The notes under the pieces: generated by a model
What the model saw: only the letters and a program-made list of their open reading frames with translations
The model's database searches: none
What the model was told of the DNA's origin: nothing
Origin: Nemania diffusa
Taxonomy: Eukaryota; Ascomycota; Sordariomycetes; Xylariales; Xylariaceae
NCBI GenBank assembly: GCA_038501195.1
Contig: JBBPUQ010000001.1
Coordinates: forward strand, 496,001-560,000
Direction: 5' to 3'
Length of the DNA: 64,000 bases
Made by a program: the position numbers and the translations under genes
Part shown: positions 44,426-56,276 of the stretch, piece after piece
Numbering within the stretch: position 1 is the stretch's first letter
How the letters are laid out: each line of letters starts with the position of its first letter

Positions 44426-46323
44426 ATGTCTATCGGCTTAGGTAACGTTCATGTCAGGGAGAACGCAAGAATTCATACTGAGCAAAACTTCTACACAAAC
44501 AACGTTAGCTTTCCTCTTGACCATTTGCTTGCAGCTCTTGTGAACAGCCCAAGACCATGGACAAGGTCTGGAATAGGGCCCAGACTCAGGGCGCCATCCC
44601 GTCGTTCTTTGCCGAAGATCCAAAAAGGGCACCATATACCCCATAGCGCAATACTTGATGGTTTTCCTCCGCCGCACAAGAAAACCAGGGATCAGAATGT
44701 AAAGGGCCTGATAATGAAGGACAAGGAGGTCAAGGAGTCATATGAGAATCTTAGAAACATATGTGCGGCAGTCAAAATGTCAATGGGACAAGAATATACA
44801 TGCCTCGAAAACATCGAGCAAGAGGTCGAAATACAGGAGATACGATTCACGATCACCAGTCAAAAGCTTATTGAGGCAGTAAAAAGTGCCCCTTTGAACG
44901 AAAGTCCCGATCACATCATACTATACACTCAATTGATAAACCAATTGAAGGTTATTTCCGAAGTGTTAAAAGACGTTCCAAGCTACCTAACAAATATTTT
45001 AAACAATTTCCAGAAAGCTGTAAGTTACAGACTGTCGTTATTTCTTAATTATACTAAATTGTGTATTAGGAGAGCAGCAAACTGAGCCTTAAACGTCAAG
45101 GATTAGCAGAGTACCATCCTGACCAGGAATTTAAAGATGTGTTGGATAATGTTGGGTTATATCTGGACAGCTTCGACTCTCAAGCCAAGTCGTTCATCAA
45201 GCAGCCGCCCATAACGGAAGCGCCAGAAGAGTTGAAACGCCTATATAGCGAGGGCTTGGCCGCTACTACTTTATTCCAATGTCTTAGCCGAGCCTGTCCA
45301 GTTCACAGCCACCGTAGCCACACTGTCTATCTTGGACTCTCAACGGATGACACCTATGACCACGAAACGCGCATCGCGATACAATCGAGATCAGGGAGCG
45401 GCAGCCAGGTCTGGCTTCGGGTGGACTCAACCGTAGACGCGCTAGTATTACCAAAAGAGACGACGTCTACTCGTAAGCGGAAGGTATCCTCTGACACGCC
45501 AATGCCTCCTTCTCCTCCGCCAAAAACACGCAAGACGAATCACATCGAAGCCTCGAATTATCAACAAGACGAGGAGTTAGCTATGACGAGGCACCCATTA
45601 CGACATACTATGAACCAAGTCCAGGTTTGCCCAGAGTATTTGAAACAGGACGAGGATTCCAGCTTAGTGATGAGGATCTTGGGGGCGTCGAATGAATGGC
45701 ACAGCATCTACTTCCTAGAGTCAGAGCAGCGGCCTTCTCACGGGGATGTGCCGCTAAATATGGCCAGTCTTTTCAGTAATAAGCAGCAGTCTCACTACTA
45801 CGACCTCTCCTGGAGGGTGCGCGTTGCTAGGCTCGTTTCCGAGGCTGTCCTTCGCATCCAATGCCATCAGTCTCCTTGCTACTGGGGCGAGAAGGACGTC
45901 GTCTTCTACGCAGTAGATGCGCCTTACGACAACCTCAAGCCGTTTCTAAAAGTGGAGATTGAACGGCAGGAAAACGAGGCCGCCTCCAACAACATAACAC
46001 CGCGCAGGCCAGGCCGGTGGCTCCTAAAACTTGGCTTTATCCTCCTACAGCTCGGCCTATCCCAGAATCTTAATGCGCCGCCCGACGAATTAGACGAAGA
46101 TGGATACCGAAATCACATGCTCAGGCGCGTGAACCTGGCGAAGGAGAGGGACAGTTCACTCGATAAATACCTCACGGTGGTACGTAGTTGCGTCGAGTTT
46201 GATTTTGAAGGTGAGGATGAACAGGGCTTCCGAAAAATGTATTACCAACTCATTATTTTCCCGCTGAAGATGATGGAGCAAGATTTGGAGCCACGTGAGT
46301 ATATGGACTGCTCAGATGGATAA
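44426..46323 (+). CDS. DUF7580-like fungal protein with N-terminal amyloid-like motif
   Basis: Two exons, 44426-45019 and 45070-46323, join in phase across a 50-nt intron (GTAAGT ... TTAG) to 615 residues. The very N-terminus (GNVHVRENARIHTEQNFYTN, residues 7-26) is Asn/His/Val-rich with strand-like alternation. Residues 100-330 are helical. The C-terminal half resembles DUF7580, a degenerate kinase-like region of fungal HeLo-associated proteins: SWRVRVARLVSEAVLRIQ, then CYWGEKDVVFY, then PFLKVEIERQ, then LLKLGFILLQLGLSQ. A basic, Ser/Pro-rich linker (RKRKVSSDTPMPPSPPPK) lies in the middle. It is divergent to the HeLo-like gene at 42838. Function is unknown but the context is cell-death signalling. 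Confidence 0.65.
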
Positions 46324-48261
46324 ACTCATTGAAGTGTTTTGAAGCTCAGTACTATGTGTATTCGTACATCGGGTTCTCCTCGCAGGCAGCTGCTAAGTAT
46401 ATTCCTATAAGATAATGATTATTTCCTTAATCCTGGGGCACTAATTAGTTTCCATATGAGTGACTGAGTAGATCAGGAGTTTACAACTTCTGTTCGAGAA
46501 TTCTACTTTAACCCCTTGAAACAACGAAATCTGCGTCTAACTTTTCCTCACCGACTTTCTTGGTTGATAAGGAAGTTCTTCGCATTTGAGATGGCGAATA
46601 TATCTCGACGCTTATAGTTTAATACGATGTCACGTAGTAAATCGATCAATTGTGACCATGCCTTATGAACAACTGTATTCCCATTTCGCTACCACACCTA
46701 AGACCCCAGCGACAGATTTTACGTAAAATACCGTATCTTTTAGAGCGTTAGTGATATAGAGAACGCCATTTTTGGGCCTGCAAAATTCTAGTCATGGATT
46801 ATTCTACGCATATACCCTTTTTGACACTGATATGGAATTTGCATGGTCAGGCGCAAGGAATAATCGCTGGTCAGCGGGGAAAGCCGGAATAGGGAGTAGC
46901 GCCATTGTGCAGGGAGCGCCTTCAAGGGCTGCTTTCTAGCTTGCAATAAAATGCGAACAGATGACCGCAGTTAAAGTGATACTGTTATTTGAGCAGGGTC
47001 ACTCCTAGATACTCTTGGCAAGATTTGGGGCTGCTGAGAAATCCCCCTGTTTTGACACCCCAGCTACATGCAGCCATCCAAACCTCACCTGGATCTTACA
47101 TGCATGGAATCTTGATTTTGTATTGCGGTATATGTCAAGTTGATGCAACATTGGGCTGGCTTTACTTCATACTTCGGATCCTAAGTCAGAGGGCTGCATA
47201 TGCAAGCAGCCTTATTAAAGTGCCTAACGAGCCTCATTATCTAGGCGGGCGTCACACCTCCAATCCTTGGACTCCTTCCGTCTCTTTTTGGTCGTGACGC
47301 ACTGCACATGATTGCTGGCCTCCGTTGAGGATCAAGGCCAGGGTGGGGTTATATAATCCCTATTGCACATTGTACACGCTTAAGTAAACTGGGAGTAGTG
47401 GCGAAATATGCCTAGTATACACATGGCATCTACATCCATTGCCGGATAATCAATATAAATTTACTCCTCCCATACAACAAATAAGCCAGACTCTACTATC
47501 CACTATCTCTACTTCTAGAGATCAATGTTTATCACCTCTTTTATAGTACGAGCTCTCAAATGAAAAATAATTATAGAAGCGATGGAAGGAGGAAAGGGGC
47601 TCCGTCAAGCAATGAAATCCAGGAAAAGGCTGCCTTCCGAAAGGCTTGATCCTCACCCGCGATTGGCAGATCAAAGCGTTGACCCAGTCAGCACCATGCG
47701 CATTCTTGAGTACTTTGAAAACACCATCACGCCAACTTACAAATTATCACGCAGCGCGCAAGGTTGGCAAAGTCTCCTCGGGTATTTTCGCAACAAACAC
47801 ACGGAACTTTCAACACGGCGACGATGGAGCCTATTCCTGACACACGTAGAAGATGCTACTTCTAATTCCCCGTTAAAAATTGAGTTTCTTTATAGAAAAA
47901 ATGTTGATTTACGTGTCTGATTTCTTAGTCGATAAAGCCCAGACATAAACAGAGTCCCCCCGTATTAAATATAGACAGCTAAATCGTAGATTTGTAATTC
48001 ATTAAGGCGACGATAACATCTTACTCCCAAATGGCACTAATTACATCAGTGAGCTTTTGTAGTAATTACAGGTCCGACCCCTGAGTCTGACAAGCTACCC
48101 TGTGACTGCTTATCGTGTACAGTATATAGTACAGTATATCAATATTTCACACATGACAATCTTATTTCTAGGTCCTCCCAATCGCATCACGAATCTTTCA
48201 ATCAGATCAACTTTTACAAATTCTCCATTTCCTTATAGCTAGTGCTGCTGCACAAACAGAA
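46324..48261. other. AT-rich spacer, two weak ORFs
   Basis: ORFs at 46989-47297 and 47582-47920 (102 and 112 codons, plus strand) are open but show no recognised motif. The second has a plausible amphipathic composition and could be a short gene; I do not claim it. GTATAGTACAGTATATC repeats near 48121. Confidence 0.35.
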
Positions 48262-49379
48262 ATGACTTCCTCAATACGGTCTATTCTAGACCGGGTCTAC
48301 CTGGTCTACTTCCTAATCCACATCCCAGTTCTCTTCTGTAAGCGTTATAATTTTCAATTGCCATCTCATCCTGAGGTCTCAGGGGAAGCTCCAGCTTCAA
48401 CACGAGTAACCATCTAATTCGAGGTTCTGCTTCACACCCCCTTCAGGAACTCACTCTCAATCATAGATTTAGATCTTAGATCGGTTCAAATATATGCCTG
48501 CTTCATATGACCGTAATTATAATGAGATTAGGACGCGCAAAGAGACGCGACATATATACACCCATCAACTCATCCGATTTTTCATTCACCAACACGCACT
48601 CACCTCACCTCACACCACACCACACTCCTCCCATCTCAAAAACTAACACCTCCCAGGCGTAGACCTAGTCCCCCTCTACCCCGCCTCCCTCTGGGTCCCC
48701 CCCAGCGCGCCCCTGCACAAGCTCGCCGAGCTGCGGGCGTACTACATCGCGACGTACAACGACCAGTTCTTCCAGGTCAGTCCGCTGGAGTCTTTTATCC
48801 CCCCTTTCGGCCTGTCTCGGAGACACGAATTCCCTTAACGGGCATATTCTGCTCTTTCTACTCCTGCAAGCTCCCGAAACACTGAGCAATTCTTACTATA
48901 AGTGGACATTATTGACTCCAGTGTTATATATAGCCGCCGCCGGCGCCCGTGCCGAGCTTCTTCGCGCTCTTCGCCGTCTTCGAGCTCGTGTTCCACCTGC
49001 CCGTGTCCCTCTGGGCCGTCCGCGCGCTCGCGGCGAGAGGCCCGCTGCCGGGCGGGGCGGAGCTCCTGCTCCTCGTGTACGGCGTCGAGACGGCGCTGAC
49101 GACGCTCACGTGCATGTACGACGCGGCGCTGTGGGACCCGGCGGTCGTCACGGCGGCGCAGAAGAGGGTGCTGATTGGGGGGCTTTATGGGGGTTATTTC
49201 GCGCTTGGTGAGTTTGCTCCTGTGATGTTGACTTCTCATGCTACTACTATCACTACTACGACTACTATTTGGAGCCAATTTGACTAACGTGAGGTCTAGC
49301 TGTCTTACTGACGACTGACATGTACATGCGTGTGCTGAAACGCGTCAATGCCGCCGACGCGGTGAAGAAAGTGCAGTAA
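48262..49379 (+). CDS. EXPERA/TMEM97-like ER membrane protein
   Basis: Four exons (48262-48337, 48657-48775, 48934-49207, 49300-49379) splice in phase to 182 residues. The introns are long for this window: 319, 158 and 92 nt. Four membrane segments are expected: VYLVYFLIHIPVLF, SFFALFAVFELVFHLPVSLW, LLLLVYGVETALTTL and a final LYGGYFALGAVLL. The motif DLVPLYPASLW and the ELVFHLPVS helix match the EXPERA family (TMEM97/sigma-2 receptor and emopamil-binding protein relatives), which act in sterol handling in the ER. The Lys-rich end (AVKKVQ) is compatible with ER retention. The family call is solid; the substrate is unknown. Confidence 0.8.
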
Positions 49380-49738
49380 ATAGTACTTACTACTACATAA
49401 GTGAATCAAGTGATGTGTCAAGGGAAGGCTTTTAATGGGAAAGTATAGTCTAGTGTATATGGTATCACAAGGTAGATAATTAATAGCTTATAACAAGAGA
49501 AGAAACCCGACTGTCCGCACAAGAGCCAAATCAGTCCCGTAGGTATTTTGAATTCGAGCGCCCGGTGCCGTAAACTCCTATTGCTACAGCCCAAAAACGA
49601 CTTCCATCATACAGCGGACATGGTTCCTCGTAATCTATCAAATATGTACAAGGGGGTACCCCTTCCGCTCTCCGCTTCTCTTCGCCTCGTGATCCCCTAG
49701 GTATTCAATCGAACAGAGCAGGCAAAGCAGGAACATGT
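49380..49738. other. convergent intergenic region
   Basis: The 360 bases lie between the 3' ends of two convergent genes. Nothing beyond expected 3' untranslated sequence is visible. Confidence 0.4.
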
Positions 49739-50750
49739 CTAGTCGATCCGTTTTGAGTATCCCCATCCATTACCCACCCCCTTGCCATTGACCCCATACC
49801 CCAGCGGCGTAGCACCGCCCAGCCCCCTACCCCGCAGCCTCTTAGGCAGTATGACGCCGAAGAAGTAGGCGCCGGAGCCGAGCACGCCGGCGATGAAGGA
49901 CACGATGGCGTAGAAGACGGTGCTGGCGTAGATGTGGCCGCCCATGCCCTGCCACTCGACCTTGCCCTCGGTCTTGGGCAGCGACGGGGTCGGGAACCAG
50001 CGCACGCTGAAGCTCAGCGGCAGCGGGTCGCCGATCACCAGGCGCCGCGTGTCGCTGCCGGCCATGTGGCTCAGCGGGCTCGTGCTGTAGGCGGCGCCGC
50101 TGTCGAGCACGCCGCTGTCGTGGGGGTGAATGTGGTGCTTGGGCGTGCTGTGCAGCAGCACGTTCATGTGCGTGCTGATGTGCATGTGGCTGCGCTGCAG
50201 CGTGCCGGCGAGCGCGAACACGAGCGGCACGAACTCCTGCGCCGCCGGCGTCTCGCCGATGACCTCGACGTGCGCCGGCGGGCGCGCCGGCAGGCGGCAG
50301 GCGAGGGGCGCGTCGCTGTGGATGTAGAACTCGAGCAGGTGGAAGAAGGGGTCGTCGATGACGGGGATGGTGCAGTTGAGCTCCGTCTCGATGCCGTAGT
50401 GGAACTCGAGGGGCTTGCCGGTCTCGTTGCAGCTCGGGAAGGGGATCCATTGGATCTCGTCTTTGGCGTTTTGGATGTGCTCGCCCGTTTCTCTATCGTC
50501 GTAGACAGTCCAAGATCAGCGGCTGTTGCGGGAAGGAGGAGGCGAGAGTAAGAGTGTAGACATCATCAGCATTGATGAATAGACAGACGGGATCTCACAT
50601 GCTACGGTTCATGCACTCGACGCCAATAGGGGCGCCATAGTGATAGGATGGGAGCACGCCCTCTTCGAACGCTGTTGACGCGACGGCGAGCTGGGAGAGA
50701 CACAGAAATGCGGCCACGCTCAGACATGGGCGGGTAATAGAGGGCAGCAT
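49739..50750 (-). CDS. conserved fungal type I membrane protein, unknown function
   Basis: Two exons (50750-50599 and 50492-49739) join across a 106-nt intron, in phase, to 301 residues. A cleavable signal peptide (LSVAAFLCLSQLAVAS) is followed by a lumenal or extracellular part with N-glycosylation sequons (NETG, NCTI) and conserved-looking segments (IQWIPFPSCNETGKPLEFHY, HLLEFYIHSDAPLACR, HMHISTHMNVLLHST). One membrane segment (FYAIVSFIAGVLGSGAYFFGV) lies near the C-terminus, then a short basic tail. The order resembles a conserved but unnamed ascomycete family, probably of the secretory pathway. The high GC content makes long antisense frames, which I ignore. Confidence 0.65.
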
Positions 50751-52039
50751 GATTCTGAGCTGACCGGATCCGGATGCTGTACAGGTATGGTATGGGTATA
50801 CCTATCTAGGGTCCTAGGTCATGGAAGGATGCATGTATATATGTATGTACGAATATAATTATGGATAGAATATGTCGACTAATGCGCCGTGTCGCGCTGG
50901 AGTTGGTGGATAAAGATAATGTGGGTATAAGTGATTACGGCGGGAGCTCGAACATGTCGATGTATCGCAGAATCCGAGTGATTCGTGTCCTTCGAATGAT
51001 GGTGGTATAGTGGTGATGCTGTTATCGCCAGCCAAGTGATACGAATTTCGTTGTCGACACTTGTCAAGAGGCTGAAAGACAGCCTGGTAATACCGGACTG
51101 TACTGGTACATACCTCAATTCTGTACCGGTGGTGCATGTCCCAGGTGGAGAAATTGGGGTTGGGGAGCCGATCATACTTCTATATACCCTGTCTATACCC
51201 TATAATTAGGGGAAAGTACCCTGAAATTCAGTGGGTACTAGTACTTGGCCGTTCTATCTCGGCTTAAACCCATTTCATGCCTTTCCTTCGTCTTTTTTCC
51301 CTTTGAAAAAATAAAATAAAATAAAATAAAAGAATAATTATCAATAGTCTCAATGAAATGGGCTCCCAGATTCCATCTAGTATTACCTCAAACCATTCAT
51401 TATAACCAATATGCTCAGTCGTCGGTCTGTCGCCGCGCTCTATATGATTTCGCCGTACATTCATTCGCGTTCAAGGGTGACGCTATCTCACGAAGCTGCA
51501 GTCTTTAACCCTAACATTACCACTACTCTGCATTTTTGAAGAGCGCTGGTTGCCCTGGCTGTCGCTGTTAAAGGGCTTTATACAAATGAACATTTATAAA
51601 GTAAGTAATAGCTTATAGAAGACACTAGCGACAACCCTGTATCGAATTGACTGCTTTCATGGGATATTCGGAAAACCTCGAGAATACATTTAGCAACTTG
51701 CTTGATCTCGAGGCGAGGACGCTACTTGGTTTTCCATTCCGGTCGGAGGTCAACTACTGTCCAGATGATCTGGAATGATAAAGTGGCATAAAAGATGTTA
51801 GGTACCCGGCTAGACATACGGCGGCTTCATCCACGACCCTATCAAACTTTTCAGCAACATTGTAGAATGGAATTGTATAACTTAAGGATCTACCCGATAT
51901 GGAGAAGTGCTGCCATTGGCGCCAGAGGAGTCCAATATGGGTGTACTAATGATCGCAAGACGTTGACCAGGCTGTCGAAGAAAGAGCATGTAGATAACTT
52001 GAACTTGAAATCCGTCCCCAGATAATCCATCATCGAATC
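50751..52039. other. intergenic, AT-rich
   Basis: No supported gene. Contains a short AATAA-type simple repeat at about 51307-51335. The ORFs here are short and overlapping on both strands without motifs. Confidence 0.4.
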
Positions 52040-53097
52040 TCAGGAGTGATTCGGCTTGCGGCAACTCGCCAGAACGAGTGTCCAAGTCAGATCCCAGCCC
52101 TTGCCATCATACTTCTCGGTAAGATGTCGGACAATATGCTCATCCAGCATCCCCTTCGCCTTCTCCTTGCTCTCTTCACTCCAATACGCCCTCAACATCC
52201 AATCCTTCATCATTCCGAAAGACCGCAAATAATCCCCGGCATCCTCCACCTGCATGACGTGCTCCACCGTCTGCACCTGGATGCCTTCGAACCCGTGGCG
52301 TCGGAGCTGCGCCGGGATGGTGTCGGGATCGATGAACTCGGCTTTCCCATTAGGCGCCATCGGCACCGGGCTTGGCATCGGCGCTTCGAACGGCAGCGTC
52401 TCGAAGCTCGATCTCATGTCCGGCACCCACCCCGAGTTGTCCTTGGCCCAGACCGTGAAGGCAAGTGCCCCGCCAGGTAGCAGGAGCCGCATAGCCTCTG
52501 TCCTGTTCGTCAGCAATCGGTTCTCTGCTGCATAAGCTCTCTACCCAACAGCACGTCCCCGCGAAGCACCGTGTTCGAGCTGGGAATGAGACGTACCCTG
52601 TAGTACGGCATCTGGGTCCGGGATCACATGCAGGGCGAAGTTGATCGTGACATGCGAGAAGCTGAGCTCGGGAAGATCTGATTTCTAACACACGAGTGAG
52701 ATCCAATTCCCCATCATTGGATTACGGGCCACGACCATACCTGCGCATCTAGAACAGACGTCTCGACGTTGACCCATTTGTACTTCTCAGCTCGTCTCTT
52801 GAGGGCATCAACCAAAGTGCCACTGCTATCTGCACACATTATCTTGCTTTGCGAAAGCACTTGTTTGTCCACGGTGGTTTGCAAGTGTGCGGCGATGGGG
52901 CCGGTTCCGCATGCGTGATCCAGTAGGGTGAAGGGCTTGCTCGTCGATGCATCGAGGCCTGCTTGCTCGAGGAGCAATCCCGCCGGTCGCCTCATGATTC
53001 TCTCCGAGTCTCGGATCAACACTTCCAGTCGCTCATCGTCAAAGCCGGAGGCGAATGACTTGAACATCTTTCCTAGTTCTTCTTGCGCTTTCGCCAT
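52040..53097 (-). CDS. class I SAM-dependent methyltransferase
   Basis: Three exons (53097-52741, 52684-52597, 52527-52040) splice in phase to 310 residues; introns are 56 and 69 nt. The start chosen is the ATG of MAKAQEELGKMF; a longer frame begins 13 codons upstream. The SAM-binding motif I is LLDHACGTGPIAAHL, motif II region is IMCADSSGTLVDALK, and the post-binding strand is HVTINFALHVIPDPDAVL with MRLLLPGGALAFTVWAK. The family covers small-molecule methyltransferases in fungal metabolism; the acceptor is not predictable. The third exon has two adjacent AG acceptors three bases apart (CAGCAG at 52530-52525), so the protein may vary by one residue. Confidence 0.8.
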
Positions 53098-53592
53098 TTT
53101 GATATTCCGGGAACTGTACAGCGGTTTTCTAGACAATGCGAAAAGAACAATGAATCGATGGAGCTGACTGTTTCACGACAGAGCTGTGCCACAAGTCTTG
53201 ATACCGCCATCTTATAGGATATTCAAGAGTCTCCGGACTGGGTGTGGAACTCTCCGGAAAGTCTCCGGCAGCCAAGACGCTAACTAGCACAAATAGCCGT
53301 CAACAGAGCCCCGTTTCTCGGCCCGCGATGGAGCTAGGTGCAACTACATTCAAGGGAGTATCTGACGTGAGCGAACGATCTGATAGGGGTTTCTACTTTC
53401 AGGTCCAGGGGTCAACTCATGTTCGGACACATATTCAATATCGCGGGGACATAGAGGAAATTGCCAAGAACTAGGGTATGAGACCGGATGTTTATGCTTG
53501 ATTGCTGTGTAAACAGAGGTTATACGGCCTATTTTCTAGGTAGGTAAGATAAAGTCACTAGGTCGAGTCTATCGGTAAACCACACGCTTGAA
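53098..53592. other. intergenic
   Basis: Spacer between two minus-strand genes; no coding signal. Holds the promoter of the methyltransferase gene. Confidence 0.35.
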
Positions 53593-54747
53593 TTATGTCG
53601 AGTAGTCATAGAACACCACCTCCGGCCACTCTGCCGACGGCCCGTCCAAAATCGACGAACTCTGGCCCAGCAAAGTCAAGTCAAAGAACGCCTTGACGTA
53701 AGCATTCAGGATCTCAACCTGCCTATTGCCATCGATCGGGCCGACCGATGGGTCAGTAGGCTCAATCGTCTTCCAGAACGTGTCGTCGCAGAAATCATGA
53801 TGCGTCGTGCCATTAATCGTGAACTGCCTGAAGCCCCCCGTCTGCCAGATCGGAAACGTCTCCCACGTGACATCATGGTCAGGGTCCGCGCCTGTATGTA
53901 CCTCATTCCCGAGAAAGAGCACCGGCTTCTTGGTATCCGCCAGACTAAAGTTCAGCGCCGGCAGGAGATACAGACCCCCATCGAGGTTGAGCCCCGACAC
54001 GAAGCGCTCGTCATTATATATCGAGCCGATAGCCGCCGCGCCGCCGAGCGAGTACCCGAACGCGCCCATGTGCGTGATGTTAATCGGCGCCTGCAGCGTG
54101 CGCACCAGCTCGGGGAGCTTCTCCAAGAACACCGCGTTGTCGACAAGACGAGTAAGATAGATGGCGTCGAGCTCAAGCCCCGAGTTGTAATCGATGTCAA
54201 CCCCCACGACGCCCGTGCCGTTCGGGAACTGAATGTACGTCTGCTCGAACGGATGGTCCAGGCCTATCACCGTGTAGCCGTGCGACACGAGCTCGGAGAT
54301 GAGGATCGTGTTGCCCGGCACCGGGGGCCCGCCGCCTCCGGGGCCGAACAGCAGCGTCGGGAACGCGGACTCGCCAGCCGCGCCCGCCAGGAACGGCGCG
54401 TCGGGCTGCAGCGTCGAGGTCAGCGTTGAGAGGAAGCCCGGCGGGTAGTTCAGCTGCGTCTCCAGGAGCGCCGCGAGCTCTGGCTCCAGGTACGGCTGCG
54501 GCGGGCCGGCGGGCGCTTGCAGCGTGGGGTAGTATATGGTGGCCAGGAAGGCCGTGCTGACGTGGTTCGGCGCGAGCAGGTCAAGCGGGTTGTAGTGCTC
54601 GATCGTGTGCTTGCTGACGCCGACGTTGTATTTCCCCGTTGGTGGGGGGATGGCCACGGCTTGCGTGAGACATGCTTGAAGACCAGTGAGTGCTGAGATA
54701 ACTAGCATGTGGTCCATTACGGACAATCTTGAGCTCGGCCACTTCAT
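53593..54747 (-). CDS. secreted PAF-acetylhydrolase-like serine hydrolase
   Basis: The protein has 384 residues in one exon. A hydrophobic leader (residues 10-32, DHMLVISALTGLQACLTQA) directs secretion. The fold is alpha/beta hydrolase: an oxyanion-type strand TLLFGPGGGG, the nucleophile elbow GYSLGG with S233, a likely catalytic D256 in NLDGG, and a His at 316 or 317 (THHDFCD). It resembles the fungal members of the platelet-activating-factor acetylhydrolase isoform II family, which remove short acyl groups from lipids or esters. The natural substrate is unknown. The GC-rich sequence again produces long antisense frames that are not genes. Confidence 0.8.
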   Translation of the reverse strand: MKWPSSRLSVMDHMLVISALTGLQACLTQAVAIPPPTGKYNVGVSKHTIEHYNPLDLLAPNHVSTAFLATIYYPTLQAPAGPPQPYLEPELAALLETQLNYPPGFLSTLTSTLQPDAPFLAGAAGESAFPTLLFGPGGGGPPVPGNTILISELVSHGYTVIGLDHPFEQTYIQFPNGTGVVGVDIDYNSGLELDAIYLTRLVDNAVFLEKLPELVRTLQAPINITHMGAFGYSLGGAAAIGSIYNDERFVSGLNLDGGLYLLPALNFSLADTKKPVLFLGNEVHTGADPDHDVTWETFPIWQTGGFRQFTINGTTHHDFCDDTFWKTIEPTDPSVGPIDGNRQVEILNAYVKAFFDLTLLGQSSSILDGPSAEWPEVVFYDYST

Positions 54748-55466
54748 TTTAGCAACTCTGGGTGAAGATGTTGATAGTCAGAAGAACCACAATAGATAGT
54801 CGACACGCCGACTTTTAAGTCATTTTCAAACCCAGCTGTAATGACGTAGGATATTTATTAGATAACATGTTTTTTAATCATATGCTCATATTCCAAATCG
54901 GCATGTAGGACGTAATCACGCCGCAGCTAGTTCACAAAGCTGACAGCAGCTGAGGTTTAGTATACGCATGGACAACTATGTGTCAGTGTTATCTAAACTT
55001 TCAATCAATCGGCATGTTCAATACTTTAACCTTGTATTTTCTCTATTAACAAATAAGAAAATGTCTGTTTACTCAATAGATATCAGTAATCTTGTACCAT
55101 TGAATCGTTATAGAAAGATAGTGGTGGTTAGCTGATGAAGAAGCCTAATGTTCGGTGTCCTAAAAAGGCTAGATTTTTTAAAATTGACCAATCATATTAG
55201 TTAGCTGACTATATGGTCCTAAAGGGCGTAGAAGACAGGAGGCAACCTAAGTCCTATTAGTGGAGCTATATGATGACTCTGATACCATGCCGACCCATGA
55301 TCAGTATCTAACAAGGACCCGAGCGGCACAGCTTCTTCTTGGCACTATGTCTTCACCAATATTAAATGAACAGTGAAGCACGCCTATATTGTCTATCAGG
55401 GTCACTGGCTTATTTGTCGTGCGGCGTAGACTCGCTACTTACCTGAGGTATTCCATGACAAGTTCT
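54748..55466. other. intergenic
   Basis: AT-rich, no coding region recognised. Confidence 0.4.
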
Positions 55467-56276
55467 TTATCTCTGGTTCTGAATCCTAGAGTTTAGACAA
55501 CCAGCTCTCACTAGACTTTTGTTTGCTAACGTGGAATCAAGAATGGACTGGATTAACCGTTGCGTAGATTGATTCAAATGAACTGTGTTCTCTGATAACG
55601 TCCCCAGTTTTGAGGTCGTCTGCACAAACTGACCTCTGATCGCAGATGACAAGCTGCCATTCGTAGACTTCTTCAACAAGGGGACGCTATACACTTGAAT
55701 GCAATTAGTGAGAACAAGGCATTGCAGATTGGGATTTTTTATTCCATACTTGATGATCTATACGGCCCACTCGTATATCTGGCGAATATGATGGCCAATG
55801 TTCCTCAAAGAAATCGAGGGCCGATTGTGAGCTGAAATCTGTCACAAGATAGCTATTGACGCACCAGTATGAACCATCGGGACACGAGCTTGGGAGTGAG
55901 AATCGCCATCAATTATAGATTGCTCGGGAAATAACGAGACAGCGTCTAAGCTATATTCGATCTTGCTGTCAATTTACTTTACAGATCTCGAGTCCACATC
56001 AAATAAAGACATGACTGACCCCGAAACCCACCACGTGAGCTTCCTTTGCTCCAAGTTTGGCCATCAAAGCATTTTCTAGCTTTGGGATATAGGTGTTGCG
56101 GACCCATGGACATCGAGCTTCAACTTAGACTCTTCGCCCCTTACATCTTGGATTGGTACATCATGATGTGATTGTTCGATAACGTTCGTACGTTTGGCAG
56201 CAGGAATATCGCTGACGTCGACGAGTGAAACGAATGACTTTTCGCAACTGTACAGTTCGTCATTCTTTAGATACAC
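55467..56276 (-). pseudogene. decayed or multi-exon gene of unknown function
   Basis: Protein-like stretches occur on the minus strand in several frames: 56276-56076 (SCEKSFVSLVDVSDIPAAKR), then KLENALMAKLGAKEAHVVGF near 56070-56020, then SYLVTDFSSQSALDFFEEHW near 55870-55800, then 55694-55467 (KLGTLSENTVHLNQSTQRLI). No consistent set of introns joins them and there are stops between, so I treat it as a relic, although a gene with introns I missed is possible. No family is recognised. Confidence 0.35.

Noticed and set aside
47582..47920. 112-codon plus-strand ORF
   Set aside because: Open and weakly protein-like but no motif, no splice continuation and no family recognised.
49934..50551. Long plus-strand ORF of 205 codons
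   Set aside because: It is antisense to the type I membrane protein gene; its length is explained by the high GC content, and its composition is Arg/Ala/Val-rich without motifs.
53797..54429. Plus-strand ORF of 210 codons
   Set aside because: Antisense shadow of the GC-rich PAF-acetylhydrolase-like gene.
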